64,000 bases of DNA from Bin87 sp034423595. Its GTDB lineage: Bacteria; Chloroflexota; Dehalococcoidia; Lucifugimonadales; UBA3495. Under the pieces are notes generated by a model that was not told the DNA's origin, ran no database searches, and saw nothing but the letters and a program-made list of their open reading frames with translations. Of this stretch, positions 6,805 through 15,724 are shown piece by piece. A program made the translations under genes and the position numbers. Where the stretch lies: assembly GCA_965207025.1 (NCBI GenBank), contig OZ242258.1, positions 1,240,001 to 1,304,000 on the forward strand, read 5' to 3'. Within the stretch, counting starts at the first letter, position 1. Each line of letters opens with the position of its first letter.

Positions 6805-8388
6805 TCACTCCGTCGTGCCATCCGGCGTTGTCGCGTTTCCGCTGCCGCCGGAGAGAGAGCGCATCTGCGGAAATAGTAGCACATCGCGGATGGTGGACTG
6901 GCCGGTCAAGAGCATCACCAGGCGGTCGATGCCGATACCGAGTCCGCCGGTGGGTGGCATACCGTATTCCAGAGCGGTGAGGAAGTCGGTGTCGGTGCGG
7001 TCGGCCTCCTCATCACCGTAGGCGTCACGCTGGTGTTCCTGGTCGGCGAACCGGGCGCGCTGAACCTCGGGGTCGTTTAACTCCGTGTAGGAGTTGGCGA
7101 TTTCCATGCCGGCCGCGAAAGCCTCGAACCGTTCCACGTAGCCGGGCTTTCCGGGGTGGTTCTTGGCCAGAGGGGACATGTCCTCGGGGTAATCGATCAT
7201 AAAGGAGGGCTGTATCAAGTTGGGTTCAACGTACACGGAGAGCATCTTGTCGATCAGTCGTCCGCGGGCCTCTCTCGGGCCGGGTTGCAACCCCAAATCC
7301 AGGCACACTCGCGTGAGCGATTCGGAGTCGGGATAGTCTTCAATATCTATGCCGCTGCAACGCAGTAATTCTTCTCGAAGAGAAAGGCGCGGCCATGGAG
7401 GAGTGAAGTCAATTAGGTGATCGCCCATAGGGACGTGCGTTTGGCCGTGGACGTCTCGGGCCAGAGACGAGACCAGCGACTCTACCATCTCCATTACCGT
7501 GTTGTAGTCGGCGTAGGCTTCGTAGGACTCCAGCAACGTAAATTCGGGATTGTGGTCCTGGTCAATACCTTCGTTGCGGAATACGCGGCCGATCTCGTAA
7601 ACCTTGTCCAGACCCCCGACGATAAGTCTCTTGAGATAAAGTTCTGTAGCGATGCGAAGGTAGAGCTGCTCGTCCAAGGCATTGTGGTGGGTGATGAATG
7701 GCCGCGCGTGAGCGCCGGCAGGTATGGGCACCAGTATCGGAGTATCGACCTCCACGAAACCTCGACCATCCAGGAACCGGCGGATTCCGCTGATGATTCG
7801 GCTGCGTTGTACGAAGGTGTCGGCCACTTCGGGGTTAGCGATAAGGTCGAGGTAGCGCTGGCGATAGCGTGTTTCGACGTCGCGCAGGCCATGCCACTTC
7901 TCGGGAAGGGGACGCATGCCCTTGGCCAGGATAGTCAGGGAGTGGGCTTCGATGGTTGGCTGTCCCGTGCGGGTGCGTATCATGTTGCCCGTAACGCCCA
8001 GGAAATCGCCGAGGTCCAAGTCCGGCAGCAGTGCAAATTCCTCGCCCAGCACGTTTTGGCGGAGCATTGCTTGCAATACCAATACGCCGGAGGAATCGCG
8101 CAGGTCCAGGAAGGCGGCGCGTCCCATCACTCGCATGGACATGATGCGGCCGGCCACGCTGATGTTTTCAACATCTGCCATATCACCGGCTGATTCGGCT
8201 AGCTCAAATCGCTCGATGGCCTCTGCCGCCGTGAAATTCCGGTGGAAGCGTGGGGGATACGGATCGATTCCCCGCTGCCTGAGGCGATCCAGCTTCGACC
8301 TTCGGCTCTCCAGGTTCGCCTCAAGGCTTCCCAGGTTTGCTTCCGTTTCAGTGTCCGAGGTTTGGTTTGGTTCAGGCACGGTTACCAT
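6805..8388 (-). CDS. lysS: Lysyl-tRNA synthetase, class II
   Basis: 527 residues from the ATG at 8388; an upstream in-frame TTG (8424) would add 12 residues and neither start has a strong ribosome site. An OB-fold anticodon domain (VAGRIMSMRVMGRAAFLDLRD) precedes the class II core, with motif 2 IGRVFRNEGIDQDHNPEFTLLE and motif 3 GLGIGIDRLVMLLTGQSTIRDVLLFPQM. It charges tRNA-Lys. First gene of a minus-strand run that continues without large gaps down to 250. Confidence 0.96.
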   Translation of the reverse strand: MVTVPEPNQTSDTETEANLGSLEANLESRRSKLDRLRQRGIDPYPPRFHRNFTAAEAIERFELAESAGDMADVENISVAGRIMSMRVMGRAAFLDLRDSSGVLVLQAMLRQNVLGEEFALLPDLDLGDFLGVTGNMIRTRTGQPTIEAHSLTILAKGMRPLPEKWHGLRDVETRYRQRYLDLIANPEVADTFVQRSRIISGIRRFLDGRGFVEVDTPILVPIPAGAHARPFITHHNALDEQLYLRIATELYLKRLIVGGLDKVYEIGRVFRNEGIDQDHNPEFTLLESYEAYADYNTVMEMVESLVSSLARDVHGQTHVPMGDHLIDFTPPWPRLSLREELLRCSGIDIEDYPDSESLTRVCLDLGLQPGPREARGRLIDKMLSVYVEPNLIQPSFMIDYPEDMSPLAKNHPGKPGYVERFEAFAAGMEIANSYTELNDPEVQRARFADQEHQRDAYGDEEADRTDTDFLTALEYGMPPTGGLGIGIDRLVMLLTGQSTIRDVLLFPQMRSLSGGSGNATTPDGTTE

Positions 8389-8514
8389 CACGCGTAAAGG
8401 TGGCAGGTCGATTAAATCTGGCAATTACCAATCGTAAGGGGGGTATGGTCGAATGTAAAGGAAACTGACAGATTTACGCTTCGGCTTCGATAGTCGATAG
8501 TTGCTTGACTTGAC

Positions 8515-8520
8515 TATAAT
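8515..8520 (+). promoter_or_regulatory. Candidate -10 box (TATAAT) for the YIP1 gene
   Basis: A consensus TATAAT lies 60 bases before the start at 8580, in the gap between divergent genes. No good -35 box is found at 17 bases spacing, so support is only from the -10 match and its position. Confidence 0.35.
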
Positions 8521-8579
8521 GCGCATCAAGCGTGGCGGCACGTTTTCCATCGACTTTGAGACGCCACCGAGGTGCGGAC

Positions 8580-9179
8580 ATGATCCAGAGGATGATAGGC
8601 GCGGCGCTATTTAACCGCCAAACTTACGAGGAAATTGAGGCCGACGAGGGAGCGCTGGGCCAGGCAGTTGGCGTGGTCCTGCTGGTGACGCTGTGCGGGA
8701 TCATCGGCGGCGTCATTGGTGGGCTTCTTGGTGAGGCTTCGGCTATTAAGATCATCCTGGGCGCAATTGGTGGCCTGGTGTTCGGCATAATACGCTGGGC
8801 GCTGTGGGTTACGGTGATGTACGTGGTGGGCGGCAAGATGCTCAGGGCCAGCAACACCCAGACCAGTTGGGGCGAATTGGGGCGTGTCATGGGCTTCGCC
8901 TATACGCCGGGGGTGCTGTCGGTGCTTTCTTTCGTGCCGGCAATTGGTTGGCTGTTCCCGGTAGTCGGCTTTTTCTGGACACTCGCCGCGGTGACCGTCG
9001 CGGTGCGGCAAGCTATGGACTTTGAATCCACCGGGCGTGCCATCGGCGTGGTGCTGCTTTCAGCAGTCATCGGGTTTGTTCCTTGGATAATTATCGTTGC
9101 CATCCAGGAGCTTCTGCTGGGCACAGGCGTGGAACAAGAAGCAGAGAGCGCCATTCGGTCCTTGCTGGCGTTGATCTAG
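8580..9179 (+). CDS. YIP1-domain integral membrane protein
   Basis: 199 residues from the ATG at 8580, with GAGGTG six bases upstream; a longer reading from a GTG at 8532 lacks such a site. After MIGAALFNRQTYEEIEAD there are about five hydrophobic segments (for example VGVVLLVTLCGIIGGVIGGLLG and IGVVLLSAVIGFVPWIIIVAI), with the Yip1-like FAYTPGVLSVLSFVPAIGWLFPVVGFFWTLAAVTVAVRQA core, given here in pieces of the same protein. Function is unknown in bacteria. It is followed six bases later by the folate enzyme gene. Confidence 0.75.
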   Translation: MIQRMIGAALFNRQTYEEIEADEGALGQAVGVVLLVTLCGIIGGVIGGLLGEASAIKIILGAIGGLVFGIIRWALWVTVMYVVGGKMLRASNTQTSWGELGRVMGFAYTPGVLSVLSFVPAIGWLFPVVGFFWTLAAVTVAVRQAMDFESTGRAIGVVLLSAVIGFVPWIIIVAIQELLLGTGVEQEAESAIRSLLALI

Positions 9180-9185
9180 CATCAA

Positions 9186-9920
9186 ATGCGCGACAAGTGG
9201 ACCATACGCGAAGATGTGTGGACGGCGTTGGAAACGGGCGGCGTCGTCCGCGGCAAGTCGGTGCATGACAAGATTCCCCATTTCATCGGCTGTGATGACG
9301 CGGCGGCGCGGGTGGCGGAACTGCCTGAATGGCGGGCAGCCCGCGCTGTCAAGAGCAATCCGGACCAGGCACAGCGGCCGTTGCGTCAGATGGCGTTGGA
9401 GCAGGGAAAACTGCTGTACATGGCCGTACCGCGATTGAAGGAAGAGCGGGTATTCATAGAACTCGATCCCGGGCGTCCCGAAGTTGATCCCAGGAAGGCG
9501 TCCACGATCTCCGGGGCGTTCAAGGTCGGTCGGCCCGTTTACGTTCACGAAATGAAGCCGGTCGATCTGGTGATCTCTGGCTCAGTGGCCGTCAACCGGC
9601 AGGGAGTGCGGGTCGGCAAGGGAGGCGGGTTCGCCGACCTGGAATATGGTCTGGCCGCTGCGGCGGGGATTCTAACGCCGAAAACTCCGGTGATAACGAC
9701 GGTGCATCCGATGCAGGTGTTGGACGAGGAACTCCCGTGGACGCAACACGACGTGCCTTTGGACATCGTGGTTACAGTTGACGCGATCATCCGCTGCACC
9801 GGAGACCGGGAACATTTGCCAAGACCGCGGGGCATCTACTGGGAGGACCTTGACGAGCGCAAAATCCGGTCGATACCTTTGTTGGTGAAATTACGCCAAC
9901 AATCCGGCGCCGGCGAATAA
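9186..9920 (+). CDS. 5-formyltetrahydrofolate cyclo-ligase-like (MTHFSD-type) protein
   Basis: 244 residues. The start KWTIREDVWTALE, then VHDKIPHFIGCDDAA, VKSNPDQAQRPLRQMALEQGK and LYMAVPRL match the MTHFSD branch of the 5-formyl-THF cyclo-ligase fold. The C-terminal GKGGGFADLEYG is the glycine-rich nucleotide-binding motif. Classic cyclo-ligases recycle 5-formyl-THF with ATP; members of this branch are not characterised to that level. Six bases after the YIP1 gene, so probably co-transcribed. Confidence 0.85.
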   Translation: MRDKWTIREDVWTALETGGVVRGKSVHDKIPHFIGCDDAAARVAELPEWRAARAVKSNPDQAQRPLRQMALEQGKLLYMAVPRLKEERVFIELDPGRPEVDPRKASTISGAFKVGRPVYVHEMKPVDLVISGSVAVNRQGVRVGKGGGFADLEYGLAAAAGILTPKTPVITTVHPMQVLDEELPWTQHDVPLDIVVTVDAIIRCTGDREHLPRPRGIYWEDLDERKIRSIPLLVKLRQQSGAGE

Positions 9921-9973
9921 TTACGCTGCATGACGGACTCAAACGGCGGATTTCCGGCTGCGCTTTCGCAGGG

Positions 9974-9979
9974 TATAAT
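9974..9979 (+). promoter_or_regulatory. Candidate -10 box (TATAAT)
   Basis: TATAAT 69 bases before the ATG at 10048; the -35 position (TTTCCG at 9951) matches consensus in only three places. Confidence 0.4.
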
Positions 9980-10047
9980 CGCATAAAGCCAACAGGCCGG
10001 CGCAGTTCGCCGAATCGCGTCGGCCGCATACCGGGAGGGAAGGAACA

Positions 10048-10491
10048 ATGACTCAACCAGCGATGCACGCGCAAATGGGCGGCTCAACCGGCGGCGGCGA
10101 GGAGTTGATATCCGCGGGGGCAGTAACCTTCGGGTTGGTGTACCGGACGGATGTGGGAGCGATGAGCGACGAGGGAATCTGCATCCACGTGTACGGAAAC
10201 GACATAGACGACGACGACAAGGAACTACTGAGATTCGACTGCTTCCGTATTGGGCCTCACTACCACTACCGGAACAAGACTATCGACAAGAACGAGCGTC
10301 TGGAGCTGGACTTCACGGCTGAGGGCGACTCCCTGGCGTGGACGCTGGATAAAATCCAGAACCGCCTGCCCATCATGCTGCTCCGTTGTGAGGCGGAATC
10401 CACGGCGCGAAACGTGGACCAGCGGGACATCGAAGCGGCGCTGCCCCACATTGTGGCGTGGGCCGAGACCAAGACCCACAACCGCGGTTAG
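10048..10491 (+). CDS. Conserved acidic protein of unknown function
   Basis: 147 residues from an ATG with a strong GGGAGGGAAGGA ribosome site. Notable segments are ICIHVYGNDIDDDDKELLRFDCF, then GPHYHYRN, and a C-terminal helix ending DIEAALPHIVAWAETKTHNRG, with no signal peptide or membrane segment. The His-rich GPHYHYRN followed by an acidic run could bind metal, but I do not recognise a characterised family. It stands alone between the folate enzyme and the convergent chromate transporter. Confidence 0.7.
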   Translation: MTQPAMHAQMGGSTGGGEELISAGAVTFGLVYRTDVGAMSDEGICIHVYGNDIDDDDKELLRFDCFRIGPHYHYRNKTIDKNERLELDFTAEGDSLAWTLDKIQNRLPIMLLRCEAESTARNVDQRDIEAALPHIVAWAETKTHNRG

Positions 10492-10570
10492 TCAGCCGCT
10501 GCGCCCCAACCGGCGCGACGACGACCAGCGGGTTCGGCTCAGGCGGGCCGGACCCGTCTTTAATCGGGTT

Positions 10571-11815
10571 TCATAACAGCCCCGCCCAACCGAAAACCCA
10601 ACCCAGGACGCCGGCGGCTATAATCACCAGCGGCGCCGGCACTCGGAAAAACATCACCGACCCGAAGGCCAACAGGGCAATCACCGCGCCGGCGGCGCTG
10701 GGGTCGGCCCGTTCCCACAGCAAAAAGACTACACCCACCACCAGGCCAATGGCGGTGGCATTGACTCCGGTCAGGGCTATCCTTACCCATGGATAGCGCC
10801 GTACCTGCTCCCAGAAGGGCAGCACTCCGAAGATTATCAGCACCCCCGGCAGGAAGAGGCCCACAAGAGCCAGCAGCAGTCCGGGAACGCCGCCGGCGAC
10901 TGCCCCCAGGTAAGCGCTGAAACTGAACAGCGGGCCGGGCAGGGCGAGCATCAGCGCCAACCCATCCAGGAACTGCTGTTCCGTTACCCAGCCGGGTTCC
11001 ACCACCTCGGCGCTGAGCATGGGCAATACCACCTGTCCGCCGCCAAAAATCAGCGATCCAGTGCGGTAAAAGGATTCTAGGATTTGCAGCCATGACCAGT
11101 CCAGCGCCAGCCGCGCCAGGATCAGCCCACCCAGGAGTCCGAAGAACAGCAGCAGCAACAGGGCGCCGGCCACCCGGGAAATTCCCAGGTTGTCCAAAGG
11201 GATGCTTCCCGACCGGTCAATCGTATCGTGCCTTTGAGCTCGCAAGGCCACCGCTGTTACCATCCCTCCCAGAGCCAGGGCAGCGGGAAAAGCCCAGGGT
11301 TGACGCACCAGGACGGTTACGACTGCTCCCAACAGCATCAGGCCCATGGTCAGCCGCGTGTTGACGACGGCCACGCCTAGCCGCCATGCCGCCACCGCCA
11401 CCAACGCCACTGTGGCGGGCTGTACGCCGTCCAGCCACAGCGGGCGCTCCCCTTCGTCCAGGAAAGTAGCTACACCCAATCCGGCCAGGGCCATTATCGT
11501 CGCCGCCGGATACAAAAAGAGCAGAAAGGCCAGCAAGCCTCCCAGCGGCCCGGCCCGGGCCGTACCCACGGCCACCACCATTTGGGTTGAGGTAGGGCCG
11601 GGCAGTCCCTGACCTAAGCCCAACAATTCCACAAATCGCTGCTCGTCAAGCCAGCGGCGCCGGGCCACGAAACGCTCTTGCAGCAGGGCGATATGGGCCT
11701 GGGGTCCGCCGAAGGCTATCCAACCGAAGGGCAGGAATGCCCAAGCCACCTCAGCCAGCCTGCGGGCTAGCGAGGGAGAGGGTTCAAGTTCAGGGTTGGT
11801 GGTCAGTTCTTCCAT
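10571..11815 (-). CDS. chrA: Chromate transporter, two-domain form
   Basis: 414 residues from the ATG at 11815; the open frame extends further upstream, but over the neighbouring gene. Two homologous CHR domains are visible, each opening with an FGG motif: WIAFGGPQAHIALLQERFV and LIFGGGQVVLPML, with GLGQGLPGPTSTQM and ALMLALPGPLFSFSAYLG as the matching second motifs. About ten membrane segments. ChrA proteins export chromate by proton antiport; many homologs are of unproven substrate. It starts eight bases after a TauE-like permease and is likely co-transcribed with it. Confidence 0.92.
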   Translation of the reverse strand: MEELTTNPELEPSPSLARRLAEVAWAFLPFGWIAFGGPQAHIALLQERFVARRRWLDEQRFVELLGLGQGLPGPTSTQMVVAVGTARAGPLGGLLAFLLFLYPAATIMALAGLGVATFLDEGERPLWLDGVQPATVALVAVAAWRLGVAVVNTRLTMGLMLLGAVVTVLVRQPWAFPAALALGGMVTAVALRAQRHDTIDRSGSIPLDNLGISRVAGALLLLLFFGLLGGLILARLALDWSWLQILESFYRTGSLIFGGGQVVLPMLSAEVVEPGWVTEQQFLDGLALMLALPGPLFSFSAYLGAVAGGVPGLLLALVGLFLPGVLIIFGVLPFWEQVRRYPWVRIALTGVNATAIGLVVGVVFLLWERADPSAAGAVIALLAFGSVMFFRVPAPLVIIAAGVLGWVFGWAGLL

Positions 11816-11823
11816 CTTACGCT

Positions 11824-12666
11824 TTAGAACAGTACGCTTGCTACTCTCCAGAGCATCATGCAGCCGGACGCGGTGAGCAGGAATCCCATGACCAGCAGCA
11901 AAAGGTTGACGCTGATCCTTCCCGTAAATTTGGCGCCCACATAGCTGCCCACTACTGCCGGCGCCAACAATATTATCAATAGTGGCAAGTCTGGACGGGT
12001 GTGCAGCATGTGGCCCAACCACCCTAGCGCTCCCATTGTCATACCGATGAAAAGGTTGCTGCCGGCGGCAATTCGTGGATCAACTCGCAGTACCCTGATG
12101 ATGAGTGGGAGCCTAACGGAACCCAACACCAGGCCGATCGCGCCAGCCAGCAATCCGATCCCAAAGCTCGCGCCGGCTCCACTGACGGTTCGCGCAATTG
12201 TGAATTGTCCCACCGAACCCTCCAGTTGATCGTCTCCCGGCTGGTTTGAGCGGGCATCGCGTCGCCGCTTGCGTACCAACAGAACTAGCTCAACGCCCTG
12301 CCACAGGATCAGAACGCCGGCCAGCGCGATCAGGAGATCAGTTGGCGCTTGATTGCTGAAATAACCGCCCAGGAACCCGGCGACGAACGCGGGGGCTCCA
12401 ATTATGACAACCAGCAGCAGCTTGACCCGTCCGTCTCGGAAGTGGCGATAACTGCCGGTAATTCCAACGGCGCTGCTGACAAAGATATTGGCGCTGGCGG
12501 CAACGGGAAGGGGGATGCCAAGCATCAGCATCGCGGGCAGGCGCATAGTGCCCAGAGACAAACCTATCAACCCGCCCAGTACACCGATGAACAGAGACAA
12601 CGCCAGCAGAAAAGCAGCGAGCGATACTGACAAGTCCGATGGCAGACCTAAGTCGGAGAGAAGCAT
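11824..12666 (-). CDS. TauE/SafE-family sulfite or anion exporter
   Basis: 280 residues from the ATG at 12666, with GGAGG six bases upstream. Eight or so membrane segments in two repeats: GVLGGLIGLSLGTMRLPAMLMLG and GLLAGAIGLVLGSVRLPLIIRVL in separate halves, joined by a charged loop (VRKRRRDARSNQPGDD). This repeat pattern is typical of TauE/SafE permeases, which move sulfite, sulfoacetate or other organic anions. It lies between the Ldh-type dehydrogenase and the chromate transporter in one orientation. Confidence 0.88.
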   Translation of the reverse strand: MLLSDLGLPSDLSVSLAAFLLALSLFIGVLGGLIGLSLGTMRLPAMLMLGIPLPVAASANIFVSSAVGITGSYRHFRDGRVKLLLVVIIGAPAFVAGFLGGYFSNQAPTDLLIALAGVLILWQGVELVLLVRKRRRDARSNQPGDDQLEGSVGQFTIARTVSGAGASFGIGLLAGAIGLVLGSVRLPLIIRVLRVDPRIAAGSNLFIGMTMGALGWLGHMLHTRPDLPLLIILLAPAVVGSYVGAKFTGRISVNLLLLVMGFLLTASGCMMLWRVASVLF

Positions 12667-12714
12667 CGCACCACCTCCCTCCAAAACCCCGGCCCGTGCC
12701 GGCATGATTGTTGT

Positions 12715-13767
12715 CTAGGGCCGACCCACGGCCTCGGCGACGCCGACTTCCTGCATGAGCTCGGAGATCTGCCGCCAGGTTTCATCCTCGATGAAGATGC
12801 CGTTTTCACGTCGCTGCAACTCGGTGCGGTACTCGATTTCGCCGGGGTAATAGACCTCGCTGAACCCGGCGGCCGGCGGCGAGGTCTTGACGAACTCGGC
12901 GAACTCAGTCATTTCCTGCTTGAAGTCCTCCAGAGGACGGAATTTCGATACGTCGAAGACGGCCAGGAAGCAACCATCATTGTGGCGGGCCTGGGGGTCG
13001 ATGCCGAAGCCGAGACCCGTTAGCAAACCGGAGAACATCTCTACCATGAAAGACAGACCGAAACCCTTATGGCCCTGGTCGGCGCCCACGGGCAGAATCG
13101 CGCCGCCGGCTGCGTAGTCGTTTGGGTCGTTGGTTGGATTGCCGTCCTTATCGACGATCCAGCCAGTGGGCACCTGCTCGCCCCGGTTGCGCGCAAGGCC
13201 GATTTTGCCGGCGGCGACGGCTGAAGTGGCCATGTCCAGAAGCACCTGCCCTGGCAGGTTGCTTGGCACTCCGATGCAGATGGGGTTGGTGCCCAGGCGT
13301 CGGGCGCGTCCTCCAAAGGGGGCAACCGCCTTGGGCCCGGCGCCGGAGTCGGCGGTGAGGATGGCAATCATGCCCTCTTGGGCGCAGATGGTCGGGTAGT
13401 CGCCCAGCCGTCCGATGTGGCTTTGACGGCGAATTGTGAATGCCGCGACGCCGGATTGTTTGGCTTTGTCGATGGCCATTCGAGTGGCCTTTTCGGTCAC
13501 CACGAAGCCGAAGCCCCAGTGCCCGTCAACAACGGCGGTGGTCGGCGTTTCACTGAGCACCTCAAAAGGCGCGCCGGGAACGATATGCCCGCGGTCAATA
13601 CGCTCGCAATATTCGGGAATGTGGATACAGCCGTGTGAGTCGTGGCCGACCAGATTCGCCTTGACCTGGTGAGCGGCGACGATTTCGGCCTCGTAGGCCG
13701 GCGTCCCCTTGGCTTGGTAGATGGCGGACGCGGCCTTGTGCAGATATTCGGGAGTAAAAGTCGGCAT
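12715..13767 (-). CDS. Ldh-family (malate/L-lactate/ureidoglycolate) NAD(P)-dependent dehydrogenase
   Basis: 350 residues from the ATG at 13767, with GGAGG eight bases upstream. Signature pieces: VGHDSHGCIHIPEY, RRQSHIGRLGDY (catalytic His), FGGRARRLGTNPICIGVP and DQGHKGFGLSFMVEM. The family reduces 2-keto acids such as oxaloacetate, sulfopyruvate or 2,3-diketogulonate with a fold unlike classic MDH. With the neighbouring organic-anion permease (49 bases downstream), a 2-hydroxyacid or sulfolactate route is a plausible guess, no more. Confidence 0.9.
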   Translation of the reverse strand: MPTFTPEYLHKAASAIYQAKGTPAYEAEIVAAHQVKANLVGHDSHGCIHIPEYCERIDRGHIVPGAPFEVLSETPTTAVVDGHWGFGFVVTEKATRMAIDKAKQSGVAAFTIRRQSHIGRLGDYPTICAQEGMIAILTADSGAGPKAVAPFGGRARRLGTNPICIGVPSNLPGQVLLDMATSAVAAGKIGLARNRGEQVPTGWIVDKDGNPTNDPNDYAAGGAILPVGADQGHKGFGLSFMVEMFSGLLTGLGFGIDPQARHNDGCFLAVFDVSKFRPLEDFKQEMTEFAEFVKTSPPAAGFSEVYYPGEIEYRTELQRRENGIFIEDETWRQISELMQEVGVAEAVGRP

Positions 13768-13875
13768 GGGACAGCCTCCGTAGCTTGAGGAGATTGCTGG
13801 CAATAATGCCGCAGATTGTAGCAGGAAATGGCGCAGGGTTTTTGCAATGCTTAGGCTCACGGCAGGGCCTTCTGA

Positions 13876-13978
13876 TCATTCCCGCCATTCCGGACTTGAT
13901 CCGGAATCCAGAAGCGTTCCCAAACTGCAACGTTGCTTGACCGCAGGAATTTCTGGATTCCCGCGAAAGCGGGAATGA
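13876..13978. repeat. ~100-bp element with TCATTCCCGC inverted ends
   Basis: Starts TCATTCCCGC and ends GCGGGAATGA, inverted copies of each other. Inside are two hairpins: ATTCCGGA/TCCGGAAT at 13887-13907 and ATTCCCGC/GCGGGAAT at 13957-13976. It sits between the GNAT gene and the Ldh operon on the minus strand. The paired ends and size resemble a bacterial interspersed palindromic element or small MITE without coding capacity. Confidence 0.75.
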
Positions 13979-14010
13979 CAAGGATTTTGAGAACCGAAAG
14001 CCTCTGAGGC

Positions 14011-14415
14011 TTACAGCATCTTCTCGAAGTAGTGTCGGCTGGCTCCACCCTCGTAGCCTTCAGATAGCCCAAATTGGCGATACCCCAGCTTCGCGTAAAA
14101 GCCCGCAGCCTGGAACGACATCGTGTCAACCAACGCCGACGTACAGCGCAGTTCCCTGCCGCGTCCCTCTGCCCAATCCATCAGGCGGCTACCCAGCCCC
14201 TTGGACTGGTGATCGGGATGTACCCACAGGATCCTGATATGGAGTTTTCCCCAATATGCAGTGCCGGTTATGCCGGCCACCACCTGGCCGGAGTCAACCA
14301 TGACGGCACGCACCGGGGTAACGGAGCGGACAAATGCCGCCCCAGCGTTGTGCTCATCCAGGCCGCGTTCTACCTCGGCGGCCTGCTCGTCAGTAGGTGC
14401 CGTCAAGAATTGCAT
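14011..14415 (-). CDS. GNAT-family N-acetyltransferase
   Basis: 134 residues. The acetyl-CoA pyrophosphate-binding motif A is ILWVHPDHQSKGLGSRLMDW and the C-terminal strand-helix is FQAAGFYAKLGYRQFG. Substrate unknown. Its start overlaps the end of the preceding gene by 13 bases, so the two are translationally coupled. Confidence 0.88.
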   Translation of the reverse strand: MQFLTAPTDEQAAEVERGLDEHNAGAAFVRSVTPVRAVMVDSGQVVAGITGTAYWGKLHIRILWVHPDHQSKGLGSRLMDWAEGRGRELRCTSALVDTMSFQAAGFYAKLGYRQFGLSEGYEGGASRHYFEKML

Positions 14416-14819
14416 ACTCTATACAGCCTGTCAGCTCGGGATTTTGCCATTAGAAACGGGTAGTTAGCTTTGCCAAACGCGCCAGCCAGGCTTTCCCGGT
14501 GCCACTTGGCGGTGAAAGGCCGCACCACCTGGTTGAGGACCGGGATCGCAACCTTGCTGAATTGAATGGCGTTGCGGCCACGCCGATGCAGGATTTCCCG
14601 AGTTGTCGCAAACAGTGAGTAAACGCTGTCCAGAGCTGTTTGCTCGTCGCCTACGTCGGCCGGCAACGGCTGCGTGACGATGCGCGTCAGCATCTCCACG
14701 TACAGCTCCCATGCCGCATCCTGGTCATCCTGATTGAACTCTACCTCAACTTGGATACCGACAACGTTCAAGCGGACGTTGGTTAGATTGAACTGATTGA
14801 ACAACGTGGGAAGATTCAT
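14403..14819 (-). CDS. Conserved protein of unknown function with RPFTAKWH motif
   Basis: 138 residues from an ATG with GGAGG seven bases upstream. The segment WELYVEMLTRIVTQPL, then VYSLFATTREILHRRG, and VLNQVVRPFTAKWHRESLAG resembles a recurring bacterial family with an R-P-F-x-x-K-W-H core that I recognise but cannot assign a function. No membrane segments. It overlaps and precedes a GNAT acetyltransferase gene. Confidence 0.7.
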   Translation of the reverse strand: MNLPTLFNQFNLTNVRLNVVGIQVEVEFNQDDQDAAWELYVEMLTRIVTQPLPADVGDEQTALDSVYSLFATTREILHRRGRNAIQFSKVAIPVLNQVVRPFTAKWHRESLAGAFGKANYPFLMAKSRADRLYRVCNS

Positions 14820-15307
14820 CTTGTGACCTCCACCAACAGGGTCTTGCCCACCTCTATTATATGCAATTTGCCGGCCCGCCGCCCCGGCAGGTGGCCATCC
14901 ACTGACACTTCCCTCTTGCCCTCATGCTTCCCTCGCGCCTACCATTTAACAATCTGATCTCCACCCCTATCCTGCCACCTGGAACGCAAGCCCTCTTCTT
15001 GCCCACCCGAAACGCCGCGCTTCTGATGCCGTTCCTCCGAACCCTCCCAACTGCCCGCCAAAACCCCTTCAATCGCACCCAAAACCGTGCTCACCATCCC
15101 CTATTTCACCCCCACGACCCGCCAAACGCCTTACTCAAATGGCCGGAAATGAGCGGATATGAGCGCGATTCCCACAAAATAACAGCCTGCCCCGTGCCTG
15201 ACACGGGGTCACCCCGTACTTGATGCGGGGCCCCACCATCCCATCCCATCCCCAATCCTGTCCATCCCCTTCATCCCTGTAAATGTTCCCCCGCCGGAGG
15301 CACTCCC
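14820..15307. other. Intergenic, strongly C-rich and G-poor on the plus strand
   Basis: 488 bases with no supportable gene. From about 14905 to 15140 the plus strand is very poor in G: the 60 bases from 15061 contain 29 C and 4 G. Short open frames here show no family features. The end of the stretch carries the palindromes listed at 15191-15230. Confidence 0.7.
15191..15230. repeat. REP-like palindromes (CCCGTG and CCCCG arms)
   Basis: CCCGTG/CACGGG around CCTGA at 15191-15207, and CCCCG/CGGGG around a TACTTGAT-containing loop to 15230. The second unit resembles the common intergenic GTACTTGATGCGGGGC repeat seen in many environmental genomes. About 80 bases upstream of the small plus-strand gene. 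Confidence 0.6.
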
Positions 15308-15640
15308 ATGACTATCTCCCAACTCCGCCGCCGTATCGACGCCCTCAAACGCAAATTCGCCCGCGAACTCGCCATCATCAAGCTCCGCCGCATCGCCGAA
15401 GCCATCACCGACGACTGGACTCCCGACGAGCCCCCGGAACCGTCCGACGTCATCCGACGCATCGCCGACGCCGGCTTCCGCCTCACCACCTTCGCCAATC
15501 TTCATCGCCGTCTCGACGACGCCCGACGGAAAGGCGAAGTCCCCGTACCCAACGCCATCGTGCTCAACCTGTTGCCCTGGGCCTGGAACGACCGCTACCG
15601 CGACCTTCTCCGCTGGGAACTCCCCGCCTCAGCCCGGTAG
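15308..15640 (+). CDS. Small basic protein of unknown function, unusual base composition
   Basis: 110 residues from an ATG with GGAGG eight bases upstream. The N-terminus is a basic helix (LRRRIDALKRKFARELAIIKLRRIAEAI), followed by a Pro-rich hinge (TPDEPPEPSD) and FRLTTFANLHRRLDDARRK, then an LLPWAW segment. I have a sense of similar small proteins recurring in Chloroflexota but no function. Codon choice is overwhelmingly C-ending, unlike neighbours, and continues the C-rich bias of the upstream gap, which suggests separate origin. Confidence 0.65.
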   Translation: MTISQLRRRIDALKRKFARELAIIKLRRIAEAITDDWTPDEPPEPSDVIRRIADAGFRLTTFANLHRRLDDARRKGEVPVPNAIVLNLLPWAWNDRYRDLLRWELPASAR

Positions 15641-15724
15641 TCCCCCGCTTTTGCCGATTTAGACAGATAATCCAAAGGCCCTGTACACTGCCGTCGTCAT
15701 TATTGGTACTGCGGAGGGAACCCC

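Noticed and set aside
13876..13978. CRISPR-like array in the repeated palindromes
   Set aside because: No regular direct repeats with equal spacers; these are nested inverted repeats.
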